Of a stretch of DNA of 64,000 bases, positions 35,140-46,975 are shown in pieces (positions within the stretch are counted from its first letter, which is position 1; every line of letters starts with the position of its first letter). The translations under genes were made by a program, and so were the position numbers. The stretch is from Microvelia longipes (taxonomy: Eukaryota > Arthropoda > Insecta > Hemiptera > Veliidae), in assembly GCA_018340805.1 (NCBI GenBank), contig JACMZG010001913.1, positions 36,623,476 to 36,687,475 on the forward strand, read 5' to 3'. The notes beneath the pieces were generated by a model, which ran no database searches, was not told the DNA's origin, and saw only the letters and a program-made list of their open reading frames with translations.

Positions 35140-35460
35140 CTCTAGGATTTCAGGAGCAATATTGTAAACAATTTCTTTCATGGTGCCCCATAAAAAAGTC
35201 CAAGGGCGTTAGATTAGGCGATCTTGCTGGCCAAGCAACGTAGGGCAGAGATCTTCCTGTCTTACCAAGCCAGTGGTTCGGAAAATTCTCAGTGAGCCAG
35301 TCTCTAGGCCTTCGACCATAGTGAGCAGGACACCCGTCCAACTGGAACCAATACCGCCGTCTTACATTTAAGGGTACCTCCTTCATCAATTCACCCATGT
35401 TATTTTAAAGAAAGTAGAGAAATTCTTCTGGGGTTAGCATTTCTGGTAAAATGTGTGGAC
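35140..35460 (-). pseudogene. Decayed mariner/Tc-like transposase fragment
   Basis: - strand frame from 35398: YWFQLDGCPAHYGRRPRDWL, NFPNHWLGKTG, then VAWPARSPNLTPLDFFMG. This is the DDE-superfamily pattern QQDGAPxHY...WPxRSPDLTPLDFFLWG; the Asp of the LDG and of the TPLD motif are retained. The frame is broken on both sides, and the Trp after LDFF is replaced by MGHH. No inverted termini were identified. Confidence 0.75.
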
Positions 35461-36176
35461 CAATTATGTAAGATGCCGCACCAAACATTTACTTTGAACT
35501 GCCTCTGGAAGAATTTTCTCTTGAGGCATGAGGGTTTTTGTGAGCCCAAGTGTGTGCATGTGGATTTTTACAATTCCTTCCCTCGTGAAGGTAGCTTCAT
35601 CGGTCCTCTCACTGTTCCTCGTGTTTGTTTAAAACTATCAGCAAAATTCAGTTCTCCTACCTTGGTCTCCTGGAAGTAATTCCATGCAAGGCGTAAAATC
35701 ATCATTAATAATGCCAGCAGGAACGACTTCAGGTGGTTGTGGCAACCATTATTTACGAAGTTTAATCTAAAGTTGGCGATATATTGTACGACAAAATCTT
35801 ATAAATAAACTGTGAGCGTAACCTGGACTGCGAACCTCAGACCTCCGTTGCGTCAAAGTTTAGTATAAATACTAAACCTCAAATGACATTTACCATTGAG
35901 ACGGCCAAGACCTTTTAAGTGTTATTTAAAAAGTTTCTGTCTGTTCGTATGTATTTGCATGTAATCATAGTAGCTCCTTGTGTGATTATGCTGCAGCAGC
36001 TGAAACTTGATACAAAAAAAGGTCTAGTTGTGTGATCCTGAAAATAAAATAAATGTTATCATTATCCATAATTAATGACTCGGCAAAATGTTGAAAATTC
36101 ATAGAATTCAGATTAATAATTGGATTAATTTGAATTTTGGCATTAGTCAGACTAAGTAGACAAAAACTGTGTTTTA

Positions 36177-37287
36177 GGCCCGTATTCAAAGACGTTTTCC
36201 TAACATTTTCCTAACTTTTTCCTAACATTCTCCTAACCTTTTTCTAACACCTAACTTTTTCCTAACATTTTCCTAACTCCTAACTTTTTCCTAACATTTT
36301 CCTAACATTCTCCTAACATTTTCCTAACTCCTAATATTCTCCTAACACTCACCTTAGGTTTAGGTAAGGGAAATGTTTTTAAGCCACGAAATTTAAATGA
36401 TCGTTCCCGCGTTTTAAAAGTCATTTAGAGGCTTCGCATGATTTTTTTTAGTAAGAACCTAAGGTAGTTAAGTCAAAAAGTGATACCATTGTAAATAACG
36501 TAATATATATCGCAAAATATCAATGTTATTAACTTATTACCTGGATTTACGACACACTTTTCGTATTAATAACTATCTACATAAAAATACATAATATAAG
36601 TGACTATTAATCCACTTACCTTACTATTAGGGAGTTTACCCTGAAATTCTTTTAACACAATCAGATTTTTTATGTTCTATGGTCTGTTTGTGGCGGGCTA
36701 TCGATTCAAAAAAAGAAATTCAGTTGGTACGGTGTGAATAATTCAGCCATTATTATACAAAAAACATTTTACACAAACAAAAATGAATTTGATGACAAAA
36801 TACGAAAAACAAAATTGTGTAAATGATTTATCAAAATGAAAACAGTGTTGCACTGATTAACAGGTCTTCATTTAGACACCTTTGGATTCGTACATCCTGG
36901 TGCACGTTCAAACTTGAAACGCTTGTTACTGCTTTATTTATGAAAGCTGTTACAATAATTGAACATTGTATTTGTATTAACTCTACTGTTTACTGAAAAC
37001 ATATGTAAATAAAGTTTTTAATATATTTAACATTCGCCAAAGCAAGGCCGCATTGTTGTTTATGACAAAGTGTGTCGTAAATCCAGGTAATAAGTTAATA
37101 AAATTGATATTTTGCGATATATTACGTTACTTACAATGGTATCACTTTTTTACTTAACTACCTTAGGTTTTTACTAAATAAAATCTTGCGAAGCCTCTAA
37201 AAGACTTTTAAAACACGATAGGAGAATGTTAGGAAAATGTTGGGAAAAAGTTAGGAAAATGTTAGGAAACGTCTTTGAATACGGGCC
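36177..37287. mobile_element. Harbinger-like foldback element with TTA target duplication
   Basis: Left end ggcccgtattcaaagacgtt and right end aacgtctttgaatacgggcc are perfect inverted complements. TTA occurs on both sides (36174-36176 and 37288-37290), as for PIF/Harbinger insertions. Inverted homology also extends to 36420-36560 and 37060-37200 (gtgataccattgtaaataac, acctggatttacgacacact). Interior about 400 bp is not coding, so non-autonomous. The left arm has ~20-bp repeats of ttttcctaacattctcctaa. Confidence 0.85.
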
Positions 37288-37559
37288 TTAGATTCGTCTT
37301 ATCCAGTATTAGTTAAATTTTTATTAAATGACATGTAAATCCAAACTTGTGCATATAATATATAATTTATATAAAAGGACCTTTTTAAGAAATAGTCTTT
37401 AAAATAATTTACAGAAATACTTTTTGTAATTTCATGAGCAGAGTTTCATGATTTAACATAAATATAAATAAATAAATAATCTATAGTCAGCATCCGATTA
37501 GTTTTACTTTCATCTACTGATTTCATCCTACATCTGCCTTATTCAATTATAGCGGTATC

Positions 37560-37870
37560 ATATCTCCTATGATCTTCACATACCTGCCATTTCAGATATT
37601 CTACCTTTGTAACTGTAGACTCAGGCGAAAGGAGCGTTTGTAGCCACGCTAAAGAATCCTTTTTAACCATCCGTTAAGTCAAGGCCCGGTCGCAAGTCCG
37701 TGGGTCAGAGTATAACTTTTGGTCCTCTACTGCTTGACACCTACCTTTGACTAGTCACCATAGCCATTCCCTTTCCGTTTTCAAGAAGTGCTCTTCGGTA
37801 GCTGATCATCGTGCATCGTCCCGTGTTTTTTTCTGTTTGTTTATGTATATTTTTGTCTTATAAATAGAGT

Positions 37871-37872
<2 letters not shown>
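37560..37872 (-). repeat. Dispersed repeat family E, copy 2
   Basis: Inverted relative to 19845-20165: atgatcttcacatacctgcc, aaggcccggtcgcaagtccg, agctgatcatcgtgcatcgt and aaatagagtttatata, running straight into (TA)n. Confidence 0.75.
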
Positions 37873-38103
<231 letters not shown>

Positions 38104-38131
38104 TTTAACATACTTGTACTTTTTATCGCAG

Positions 38132-38431
38132 GTTGGGTCATTAGAAGGTAAAGCAGGAATGGCAGCCGTTGTTATGAAGAAGTTGGATATAGAAACATTG
38201 CAACAACATCTGGAATCAAACTTACCTAAATATGCACAACCAGTGTTCTTACGCCTTGTCGAATCCCTGCAGCTCACAACAACATTCAAGATTGTTAAAT
38301 CTGAGCTGAAAAAACAAGCTTTTGATATCACTGTCATAACAGATCCATTGCATGTTTTAATGAATGGCAAATACATCCCACTCGATATAGATATATATGA
38401 AAAAATACAGAATGGATCAATTAAACTATAA
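38132..38431 (+). CDS. Fatp: Duplicate FATP terminal exon, copy b (alternative last exon or fragment)
   Basis: An intact 300-nt second copy of the FATP last exon on the same strand. It keeps its acceptor (ctttttatcgcag) and stop, with AATAAA at 38493-38498. By eye it differs from the copy at 27519 at 7 of 300 positions, 4 of them changing residues: L529V, I592M, T597I and K601I (numbered in the 614-residue protein). Homology starts about 28 bp before the acceptor (taacatacttgta) and stops about 25 bp after the stop. Keeping the intron side argues for DNA-level duplication rather than retroposition of mRNA. It could be spliced from the donor at 27016 as an alternative last exon. It could also be an unused fragment. 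It sits between two long (TA)n tracts. Confidence 0.8.
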   Translation, partial: VGSLEGKAGMAAVVMKKLDIETLQQHLESNLPKYAQPVFLRLVESLQLTTTFKIVKSELKKQAFDITVITDPLHVLMNGKYIPLDIDIYEKIQNGSIKL

Positions 38432-38492
38432 CTGAAATTAGAGTGATATGATTTGAAAGGTAGGAAAAGGTTTGGCTGAATTAATTTTACTG

Positions 38493-38502
38493 AATAAATA
38501 AA
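38493..38502 (+). promoter_or_regulatory. Poly(A) signal after FATP copy b
   Basis: Two overlapping AATAAA hexamers (38493-38498 and 38497-38502) lie about 62 nt after the stop of the duplicate terminal exon, a plausible polyadenylation signal. Copy a has no equally placed one. Confidence 0.5.
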
Positions 38503-38580
38503 ATAAGGATTTTTTTCTGAGTTAAAAACTAAGAGACATTAAAAAAATCTCTTTGTTTTTTTTAATGTAATCCTGCATAT

Positions 38581-38582
<2 letters not shown>

Positions 38583-38661
<79 letters not shown>
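38583..38661. repeat. (TA)n tract downstream of the duplicated FATP exon
   Basis: About 78 bp of uninterrupted TA about 150 bp after the copy b stop. Confidence 0.95.
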
Positions 38662-38664
<3 letters not shown>

Positions 38665-39715
38665 GCATCGTAACTGTAACTGTTATAATCAGCGCCTAAA
38701 TGTTATAATCAGCATAACCTAATGTTATGCTATACCAACAATCCTTAACTGTATTCCACACCTGGTATAACCTAATCTTGACAAAGGTATTTTTTGACTT
38801 TTAATAGGGATTAAATTTATGTAATTTATGGATTCGGTGGATTTTTAGTACAGTAGCTTGATTAACCAATATTCCTTTTTATTGTCATATTCATACTTAA
38901 AAACGTTATGAAAAAAATTGTTCAGAATTTTCAAAAAACTTCAACACACTGTTGAGTCTACAATTTAATGTATTTCTTACTCATCTACATTTATATAAAA
39001 ATGATACATATTTACAAAATAATTTTACATTAAATTAAAAATATTTACAAATTTTGTAACTGGTAACCAAGTTTCATACATCAAAGGTACATGTAAATGT
39101 ATCTAAAATCTAATATCTTATTGATATATTCCTTAAATTAAATTATAAAATGAGTTATTTACAATAATTATTAAAACTAGTTAAAAGGTTACTAATTCCA
39201 CTACATCAGATAACATTTTTTTTTTTTCGACAAATATATGTTTGATAATTTTTTTTTCTTAAAGATATCGATAATGTCCTGTATTGGTAAATTCGGGTTT
39301 TATACGTATTTGTGATATTAAAGCTTTAACATTAAGCAGACAAATTAATGCAGCAAAATACTAATTTGGTTGATGGCTTTATACACCAAAATGATTTGGC
39401 GACCCAAAATGATGAATTAAGCATGCCAGAAAAATTTAGTAGGTATATAAAAATTATTAAACATCCAAACAAACTTAACAATGTACTTATTAAAAAGGAT
39501 ATACATACACACATATATATACATATTTCAGGCATATGAAAATAAGCTTGAAAAAAAATAGTGAACGAAATTCAAAAAATATTAACTTTAAAGCTGAAAT
39601 TATTTGGTTGTTACGTTTAATTTAACAATTCAAGAGCATATGCTGCTAACATACTACTTTATATCTCAATATTTGAGAGTTAATATTGAATAGATTATAT
39701 TTACCCCAAGATGAA
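38662..39715. other. Non-coding stretch
   Basis: AT-rich DNA with no exon, RNA or clear repeat recognised. Two overlapping short frames on opposite strands near 39340-39540 show no family features. Confidence 0.6.
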
Positions 39716-39962
39716 GAAGCAATTGAAGAATCTTCAGCTACCATCGATACTTACTGTTGAATATGAATATCCTTGGACCGGTTTTGGCTTAATGCCTTTA
39801 TCTGGCAGGGCAAACACTTGAGTTCTCGACTTTAGTTAATAACTTTATAAGTTGACAGCTTGAGTGTTCCCTCGCCTGCTGATAATATCTTTAAGCTGAA
39901 ACCAGTCCAAGGATAATCATATCCAACAGCAAATATCGACAGTATTCTTCAAATTTCAAATG
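39716..39962. mobile_element. Foldback MITE
   Basis: Left arm (gttgaatatgaatatccttg gaccggttttggc) and right arm (gaaaccagtccaaggataat catatccaacag) are inverted complements of about 90 bp with some mismatches. Central cttgagt...acttataag also pairs. Confidence 0.75.
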
Positions 39963-41200
39963 CTTATATTAAAATACTGATTCCTCATAATTATACAAAA
40001 AAAAACAACAACAGCAAATGATTACAGCTCTAAAATGGGGCTCTTATTAATATTAATTGAAATTAAGATCACTTCTTGGGTCAGATTAAATAGATCATTT
40101 TTGGATCTAATGTCTTCTCGAGAGAGAAAGAGGAGAAAGAAAATTAATTGTGCCCATTTATAGGAACAAAATGAAAATAGTAACACTTGTTGCATGCTTA
40201 CTATAGCAGAATATTTTATGGATATTTGACATCCATATGATAACAACCATGTGATGATATGGATCATACTCTGGAAATTTTCACCAAGCTTGCGATCAAC
40301 ATACATCACCATAACCATATTTCTTAAGAAACAATTATTCTCAACAATAACTTAAACTTATAAAAAATCAAAAAAACTTAGCTAGTCGATCAACAGCTGG
40401 ATAAAAAGTGACCACAATTTATTGAGAAAGATATTAAATTACTTAAAACACGACTTTGTTTCCTATTTTAACGTTTATATCATGTAATGCTACAATTTAA
40501 TTTTTAAAGTTACCAAAAGAAGAAATAAATTTACAATTCTAAGGGGTAATATCTACAAAAAATTGTTTTTAAATTATATTCCTTGTTGATTTACAATGGT
40601 TAAATCATTTTGAATAGTCCAGAACCATTTTTCTTTCTCTTTGTTTTAAGAATTTAATGTTAATCAATCTGACTAGTGCCCATGTTAAAACACTAATGTG
40701 GGCCGAAATCAAAGTTTGTTTACTATATAAGACAAACATTGAAAACTATGTAAGCTAGTATTCAAGCTAGTCTTTCCTTGAATCTAAGCGTTAAAATATT
40801 TATTTAATAACTAATATGGTTCTTTATGTAACATTACACATGTAATGTTTTGAACAATCTTTAATTAACAAAATAAAATTAAAATATAAATCAAGTAGGT
40901 AAATTCCTATACCAACCCATGTAAAAAATCTAGACATGCTTGATCAGCTGATAGCTGGCTGGTAAAATAAAAAATTGCTAAAATTGGAATAACATAACCT
41001 GAGCTTTCTAGGAATTACCTTATTCGTTTTTATTTTTATTGGCAACACTGGTAACATTTGGCACGAATGCAAACCATTTTCGTTTAATTCAGTGAAGTAA
41101 TTAGTATTATTATTTAGTTAAAGTAAAGGACAAACTATATTATTAGTAAGTCACTTATGTTTTCACAGATTTTGAAAAATACAGAGATAAGTTAAAATTG
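39963..41200. other. Non-coding stretch
   Basis: No exon, RNA gene or well-defined repeat recognised. The 98-codon - strand frame near 40022-40318 has no recognisable features. Confidence 0.55.
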
Positions 41201-41204
41201 TGGG

Positions 41205-41470
41205 TCTTTGGCTCATAGCCACAATGCGGACCAGAGGCCTCCATGTGGGCCCATGAAGGCCCACATGGAGCAAATGGCATCTACATTGCCATTGCTTTGT
41301 ATTATTTATTATTTTAATGGTATTTGTTGTTACATGGCATTTAGTAAAATTTCATTGCCTTGCTATGGCCTCTTCAAGTCTTTACAGTTGTTGTTGCAGT
41401 ATTTATTTTTACATGGCATTTTGCTATGTATCGAAGTTTCATCGCCTCACCCCTTACAGGTGGCCCACTG
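41205..41470. repeat. GC-richer dispersed repeat with hairpin
   Basis: ggctcatagccacaatgcgg, the hairpin ctccatgtgggccc / gggcccacatggag-like and ttgctatggcctcttcaagt relate it to 25563-25830. Frames over it are chance. Confidence 0.45.
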
Positions 41471-42179
41471 AGCCAAATTTTATGAATTTAAAACAACTAA
41501 TGTGTATCAAAATGTAATAAAAACACATGTTGTGTACCATAATTTTTTTTTTTACATTTACATGGGTAAAACAATTTGAGTAGTCTACCTGGTGGACAAA
41601 ATGTGAACTTACATATAATGACAGACAAAAATTGTATTTGTTCACTACTTGGTTTATATATTGCTTTACCATTGACAAGTATAACTGTATTTTTTTTTTC
41701 AAATAAATAAAAAGTAATATACATATTGTAAACATATATAGGAACACATAAACAAATGAACAAATTATAAAAATGGTAACATGATAATTAAAAGAATAAA
41801 TAAATCTTTGGTCAAAATTTTATCACAAAGAATTACACCATGATGAGTTTTTTATTAATGTTTTGGTCAGGTTATATTTAATGATTAATATCATTGTTAA
41901 AGCTACAGAATGTACATATATATTTTTAATATTTAATTTTACATTTAATATTGTTTAATCTTATATGTATCCTATGGTATATAAAAATAATCCTAATTAA
42001 ATAGCGTTTAAAAAAGATGAAGTTCTTTTGGAATTCATAATCCAACAGATGGACGTATTAAAAGGATTTAAATGGAAAGTTTGAAAGAAATTTGATCTAT
42101 CAATGAAAATGAGGCATTTTATAGAATATTTTACAATTTGTTAATTCTTGTACTTTCCAAAAAAAAACAAGTAAAACAA

Positions 42180-42440
42180 AAAATTGGGAAAGGGGTATCT
42201 CAGAACTTGTTCTTATCACATCGAAATCGCTAAGGTCATCTTCCATACAGTGGACTCACTTCCTTCTTCCTCAGGATATAAAAGTCGCCAAATTTATACT
42301 GCAACACATCTTCAGACTCGCTTTGCTCGTCCTCAGATGATAAATACATCCATTTCATCCCCCGCAGTATGAGTGCCTAGACCGGTGTCCAGGCACTGAC
42401 TATACTCGGTGCTGCTTAAAATATTAAGCATCATTATAAA
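42180..42440 (-). repeat. Dispersed repeat family A, copy 4
   Basis: Contains aaggggtatctcagaacttg, ctcgctttgctcgtcctcag and catccatttcatcccccgca blocks. Confidence 0.6.
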
Positions 42441-42471
42441 TGTATAATTTATAATCCTCCTTAAAAAAGGA

Positions 42472-42600
42472 GTCGCCCGTGGTGTAGTGGTTAAGGTACG
42501 CGGCCAATACACAATGAATAGACTTTAGTCATGGGTTCAATCCCAGCACAGGTCTCTAGGATTTTATGAGGGATAAAAATTGTGCGTACCACGTCCTTCA
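42472..42600 (+). mobile_element. tRNA-derived SINE
   Basis: gtcgcccgtggtgtagtggt starts a tRNA-like head with A box tggtgtagtggttaaggta (42480-) and B box GGTTCAATCCC (42534-42544) at tRNA-like spacing. A non-tRNA body follows: gtaccacgtccttcagaagg, gacataaagccggtggtctc. No intact tRNA cloverleaf is expected, as the acceptor 3' side is lost. Confidence 0.75.
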
Positions 42601-42879
42601 GAAGGGACATAAAGCCGGTGGTCTCTTTACCCTAAATGAAACTGGTTATAGGCCAAATTTAAAACCCTCATTGTAGATTCATTATAATATTATACTGTTT
42701 CTGCCTTGTAGTTTAAAGTGTGGAGGTTTGGTTTAACAGTGAGAGCACGTGTTGTTCCCAGTTTTCACTAGACTATAAGATTCAGTGAAAATATGTATGA
42801 TTGCTTGAAAAAAGCATGAGAGGAACCATAGAAATTCATGGCTCTTCTGTCTAGATTAGACGAAATATGCCTAAATGTA

Positions 42880-43085
42880 CACATGTTAATTGATCAAAAT
42901 TGAAGAAATGCTAATAATGAAAAAACCTTGCACGTATGTTAGTGTTATACATGGATACATGCGTGCCAAATCTCAAAGTCCGAAGATGTATTCCAACATA
43001 AATGTGGTGATTTCCATAATTCCAAGCAAGTTCAAAGTGGCGAGGATGAGCTTATCCATTCCAATATGGTGAGGGAAAATTCTGA
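42880..43085 (+). repeat. Dispersed repeat family A, copy 5 (degenerate)
   Basis: Opposite orientation. Ends with ggtgagggaaaattctgagt and taccctataccta, the complement of the family's leading block, and has the gatgagcttatccat core. The 60-codon frame inside is chance. Confidence 0.45.
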
Positions 43086-43208
43086 GTTACCCTATACCTA
43101 TTTTTTATACAGTTTGACCATAAATTCATGCAGCATATATATTTTTTAATAACTTTCAATTATTTTATAAAGTACATAATACATAAATAAATATGGCATT
43201 AAGGACTG

Positions 43209-43248
43209 AGTGCCACACTAGAGGATTGCAAAATCCTCTAGTGTGGCA
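43209..43248. other. Perfect hairpin
   Basis: gtgccacactagaggatt and aatcctctagtgtggcac are perfect 18-bp complements with a 4-base loop (gcaa). Possibly the core of a very small foldback element. It lacks promoter or T-tract context. Confidence 0.6.
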
Positions 43249-43948
43249 CAAATTATAACCATATATAACATTATAACCAAACTTATTCTAATTTCTACAT
43301 ATACTCTACGTTTCTCAATATAAATTTTATATACACACATTTTTACTTACTTTATCATTTAATATACTTTTATACCTAAAAAGCTTATGTTAAAAAAGAG
43401 TTTAAAGTTTTATAGAAAATACATATCAACATGAATAAGATAAATGTGTTTAGGGATTTAGAAGAGTTGCGGTAAACCCTGTGACACTGTGAAAGACAAA
43501 ACAATCCCTTGGACCTGCCTCTCTAACATCTTGCCTTCTATAATTAATCTTCTCATTCTACTTTAACTGAATTATTTTGCATAATACCAAAGTAAGAATG
43601 AATAAGCAAGATGTGATAAAATAAATGCTTTTTAGATAGGGTTACTATCTAAAAAAAAATAAATAAAAAAATAAGCAAGATATTAAGATGGCTTGAAATT
43701 AAAATAAAAAAAATAAAAAATGTAAATAGTATTTCTTAAAACCTAAAATAAATTTTAAAAAAATGTTATAAAAAATAAATAGTCTATTTGCAAATAAATA
43801 CAATCCATGTACAATGACAATGCATCACTAATATAAAAAAAATATATATAACAACCAACACTTATTATAAATACAAGTATAAATATATTTTAAATAAAAT
43901 AAATTACCCTCAAAACATTCTGGATATTTATATATTTGTGAGTTAAAA

Positions 43949-44580
<632 letters not shown>

Positions 44581-44582
44581 TG

Positions 44583-45222
44583 ACTCATTTTGTACTACTT
44601 CAAACCAAATTTTTGTGAAAATATACCTTAAATTAAGAAGTAAAAGCATAGTCTGCCTATCCAGACAATGATTGCCCTCACTCAAAATATTAGAAAATCA
44701 CAAAAATTCCAGTTTTTTTGCGATAAGTCATTAAGTCCAGGTCATGTGCAAAACATGAAGAAATCATTTTTAAAGCTGATAAAATTTGCTATAAAATGAG
44801 TGTTTTTTGTCGAAACCGGATAAATACAACTAAAGTTATGACATTTGTTAAATGGTCAAAAAATGTACAAAAAGCAAATAGTTTTGCAAAGAATTTTGCT
44901 GACTTTGCATAAATTTTTTTTGATGTTTTTGAAGGAGCCATAAATTTGGTTGTAGTTATCCGATTCTGATTATTAAACTCTCGTTTTACAGAACATATTA
45001 TTGGCTTTAAAAAAGGTCCTCTTTATGTTTAGCACACGACCCACAGGGAACCACTTATTTCAAGAAAACTGAAATTTGTGTGATTTTATAAAATTTTGAC
45101 CATGCACAATCATATGAAGAGCTCCAATCTGGATAGTCAGACTATGTTTTGTCTTCATAATTTAAGGTATATTTTCTGAAAAATTTGTTTTAAAGTAGTA
45201 CAAAATGAATCACATTTTTTAA
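44583..45222. mobile_element. Foldback element, ~640 bp
   Basis: Left arm (cattttgtactacttcaaac, gaaaatataccttaaatt, catagtctgcctatccagac) and right arm (gtctgga-like, gatagtcagactatgtttt, aatttaaggtatattttctg, gtagtacaaaatgaatcac) are inverted complements of about 110 bp. Related sequence without the second arm is at 50040-50180. No transposase frame. Confidence 0.75.
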
Positions 45223-45739
45223 GATCTGGGTCTTGGAATAATAGAGATATTATACGTGTTAGAGGCGTAAGAGTAAAAAAAAATGGCAAATCAATTTACC
45301 AAGCTTTCAATTATTTATTAAGTCTTTTCCAAGGTACATAATTATAAAATAATAATAATAAATAAACTATTACATATTAGAAAACATTAATTACAAAAAA
45401 GTATATTACATATTAGAAAACTCCATCTCCAAATAAAATATCTCAATTTAAAAAATATATTTCATACCTGATTAATAATCTAAATTTAGAGATCATTACA
45501 TCTTGGCTTGCAGATCCTATTAAAATATGATAAAAATGTGTTTTTTCACGCTCTTTAACAGTATGTATTAATTTTTTTAAATTTTACTATAACTTTTTAA
45601 TTTTATTATATTGACTTCTATAATACTTTTAATATACATATACTTTTAATATAGTATGTTACCTGAGTTTTTCAATTTTGTTTTGTACTTTTAATTATTT
45701 TTTCATTTTTATTTTTTTTCTCTTTCTATATTTTACCTC

Positions 45740-45915
45740 CCGATATACTTAAACTTTGTATCCCCCACACACAGCTATGGCTTGTGGGATTGCTTAAAAT
45801 TATTTTTTTTTAATATGTAGATCCAGGTTAAATTATTGTGATTATTTAATCATTGTATTTAAAAATTGTATAATTGTATCTATTAGCAATAAAGGAAGTT
45901 TTTGAATTTGAAAAA
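45740..45915 (+). mobile_element. LINE 3' end (3' UTR and tail)
   Basis: cccccacacacagctatggc, ttgtgggattgctt, then gtataattgtatctattagc aataaaggaag and ttgaatttgaaa. This is the typical layout of a truncated insect LINE 3' end with internal AATAAA. Similar tail logic appears, reversed, at 30900-30935. Confidence 0.45.
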
Positions 45916-46479
45916 CCTTGTTTCACAGAGCTTGTTTGTAGGTGATAGTGTTATTTTTTCTAATATGACATAGTTTTTTTAAATTAATTTATAATTATGT
46001 ACCTTGAAAAAGACTTAACATATGGTTGGAAGCTTGGTCAATTTATTTTTAAATTTAAAAATTTAAAAATTTAAAAATCTCATCATTTTTAATACTGTGG
46101 TCTCTAAACTTATAAAATAGAGATATAATAACCAGAGACAGCTTATTTGTGTATATTTCAATATTCTATTATTAATATGATAAAATAAACAGTATAAAAA
46201 ATCATATCATAGTCTATTTATTCTATATATTCATGCTCATACTTAAATTTGGTTTTTTTTTGTCATGTGTAGAGGTGCTAATGATTTAATAATATTAAGC
46301 ACTAATACTAATAATAATACTAATAATACTAAATAATAATACTTAATAATATTAATACTAATACTTAATAATATTAAGCACCTTATTATAAATAAATAAA
46401 TAAATAAACAGTATAAAATTACAGAGTAGAACTTACATTATCAGTTGTATTGGTCTCCATTATAAGTATAACTTATGTG

Positions 46480-46775
46480 TTTGGGGGCTTAAGAAAACAA
46501 AATAAAAATGTCTACATTATATTTAAAATTTTTTTCGCTCTTTATCACACAGAGCATTTTCAAGTTATTAAAATTAATCCTTAGGCCATATTAAGTAACT
46601 AAGTCAAAAATTAAAATATTTTATTTTTAATTGATCGATCTTTTTAATTTTCGACTTAGTTACTATAGCCTAACTATTAATTTTAATAACTTGAAAATCC
46701 ACTGTGTGATGAAGAGCCAAATAGTGTTTAAATATAACATCTAAATTTTCATTTTGTCTCTTAAGCGCCCAACCA
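46480..46775. mobile_element. Foldback MITE, ~295 bp
   Basis: Arms of about 130 bp: gggggcttaagaaaacaaaa, gtctacattatatttaaaat, ttttcaagttattaaaatta and gtaactaagtcaaaa are mirrored on the right down to gacaaaat and cttaagcgccc, with mismatches. Loop near 46620. Confidence 0.75.
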
Positions 46776-46849
46776 TATAACTTATACAGTAGTATTTCTT
46801 TTACAGTATATAAAACAAAAACAATGTACGAAAAGCTGAAATGATTGAT

Positions 46850-46975
46850 TCATTATAACCTAACACACTCTTGGAAGAGGTTACATAGTACCCTGCATAA
46901 ATGTTTAACACTTCCAAAGTATTGAGATAAAATATGCATTCTCTAGTCATATATCTCAATACAATAATCTACATA
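46850..46975 (+). repeat. Dispersed repeat family B copy
   Basis: cattataacctaacacactc, ttggaagaggttacatagta and attctctagtcatatatctc correspond to the blocks at 16565-16745. Confidence 0.55.

Noticed and set aside
38132..38431. Retroposed (processed) copy of FATP
   Set aside because: The copy keeps intron sequence and the acceptor, has no upstream exon joined to it, and no poly(A) tail.
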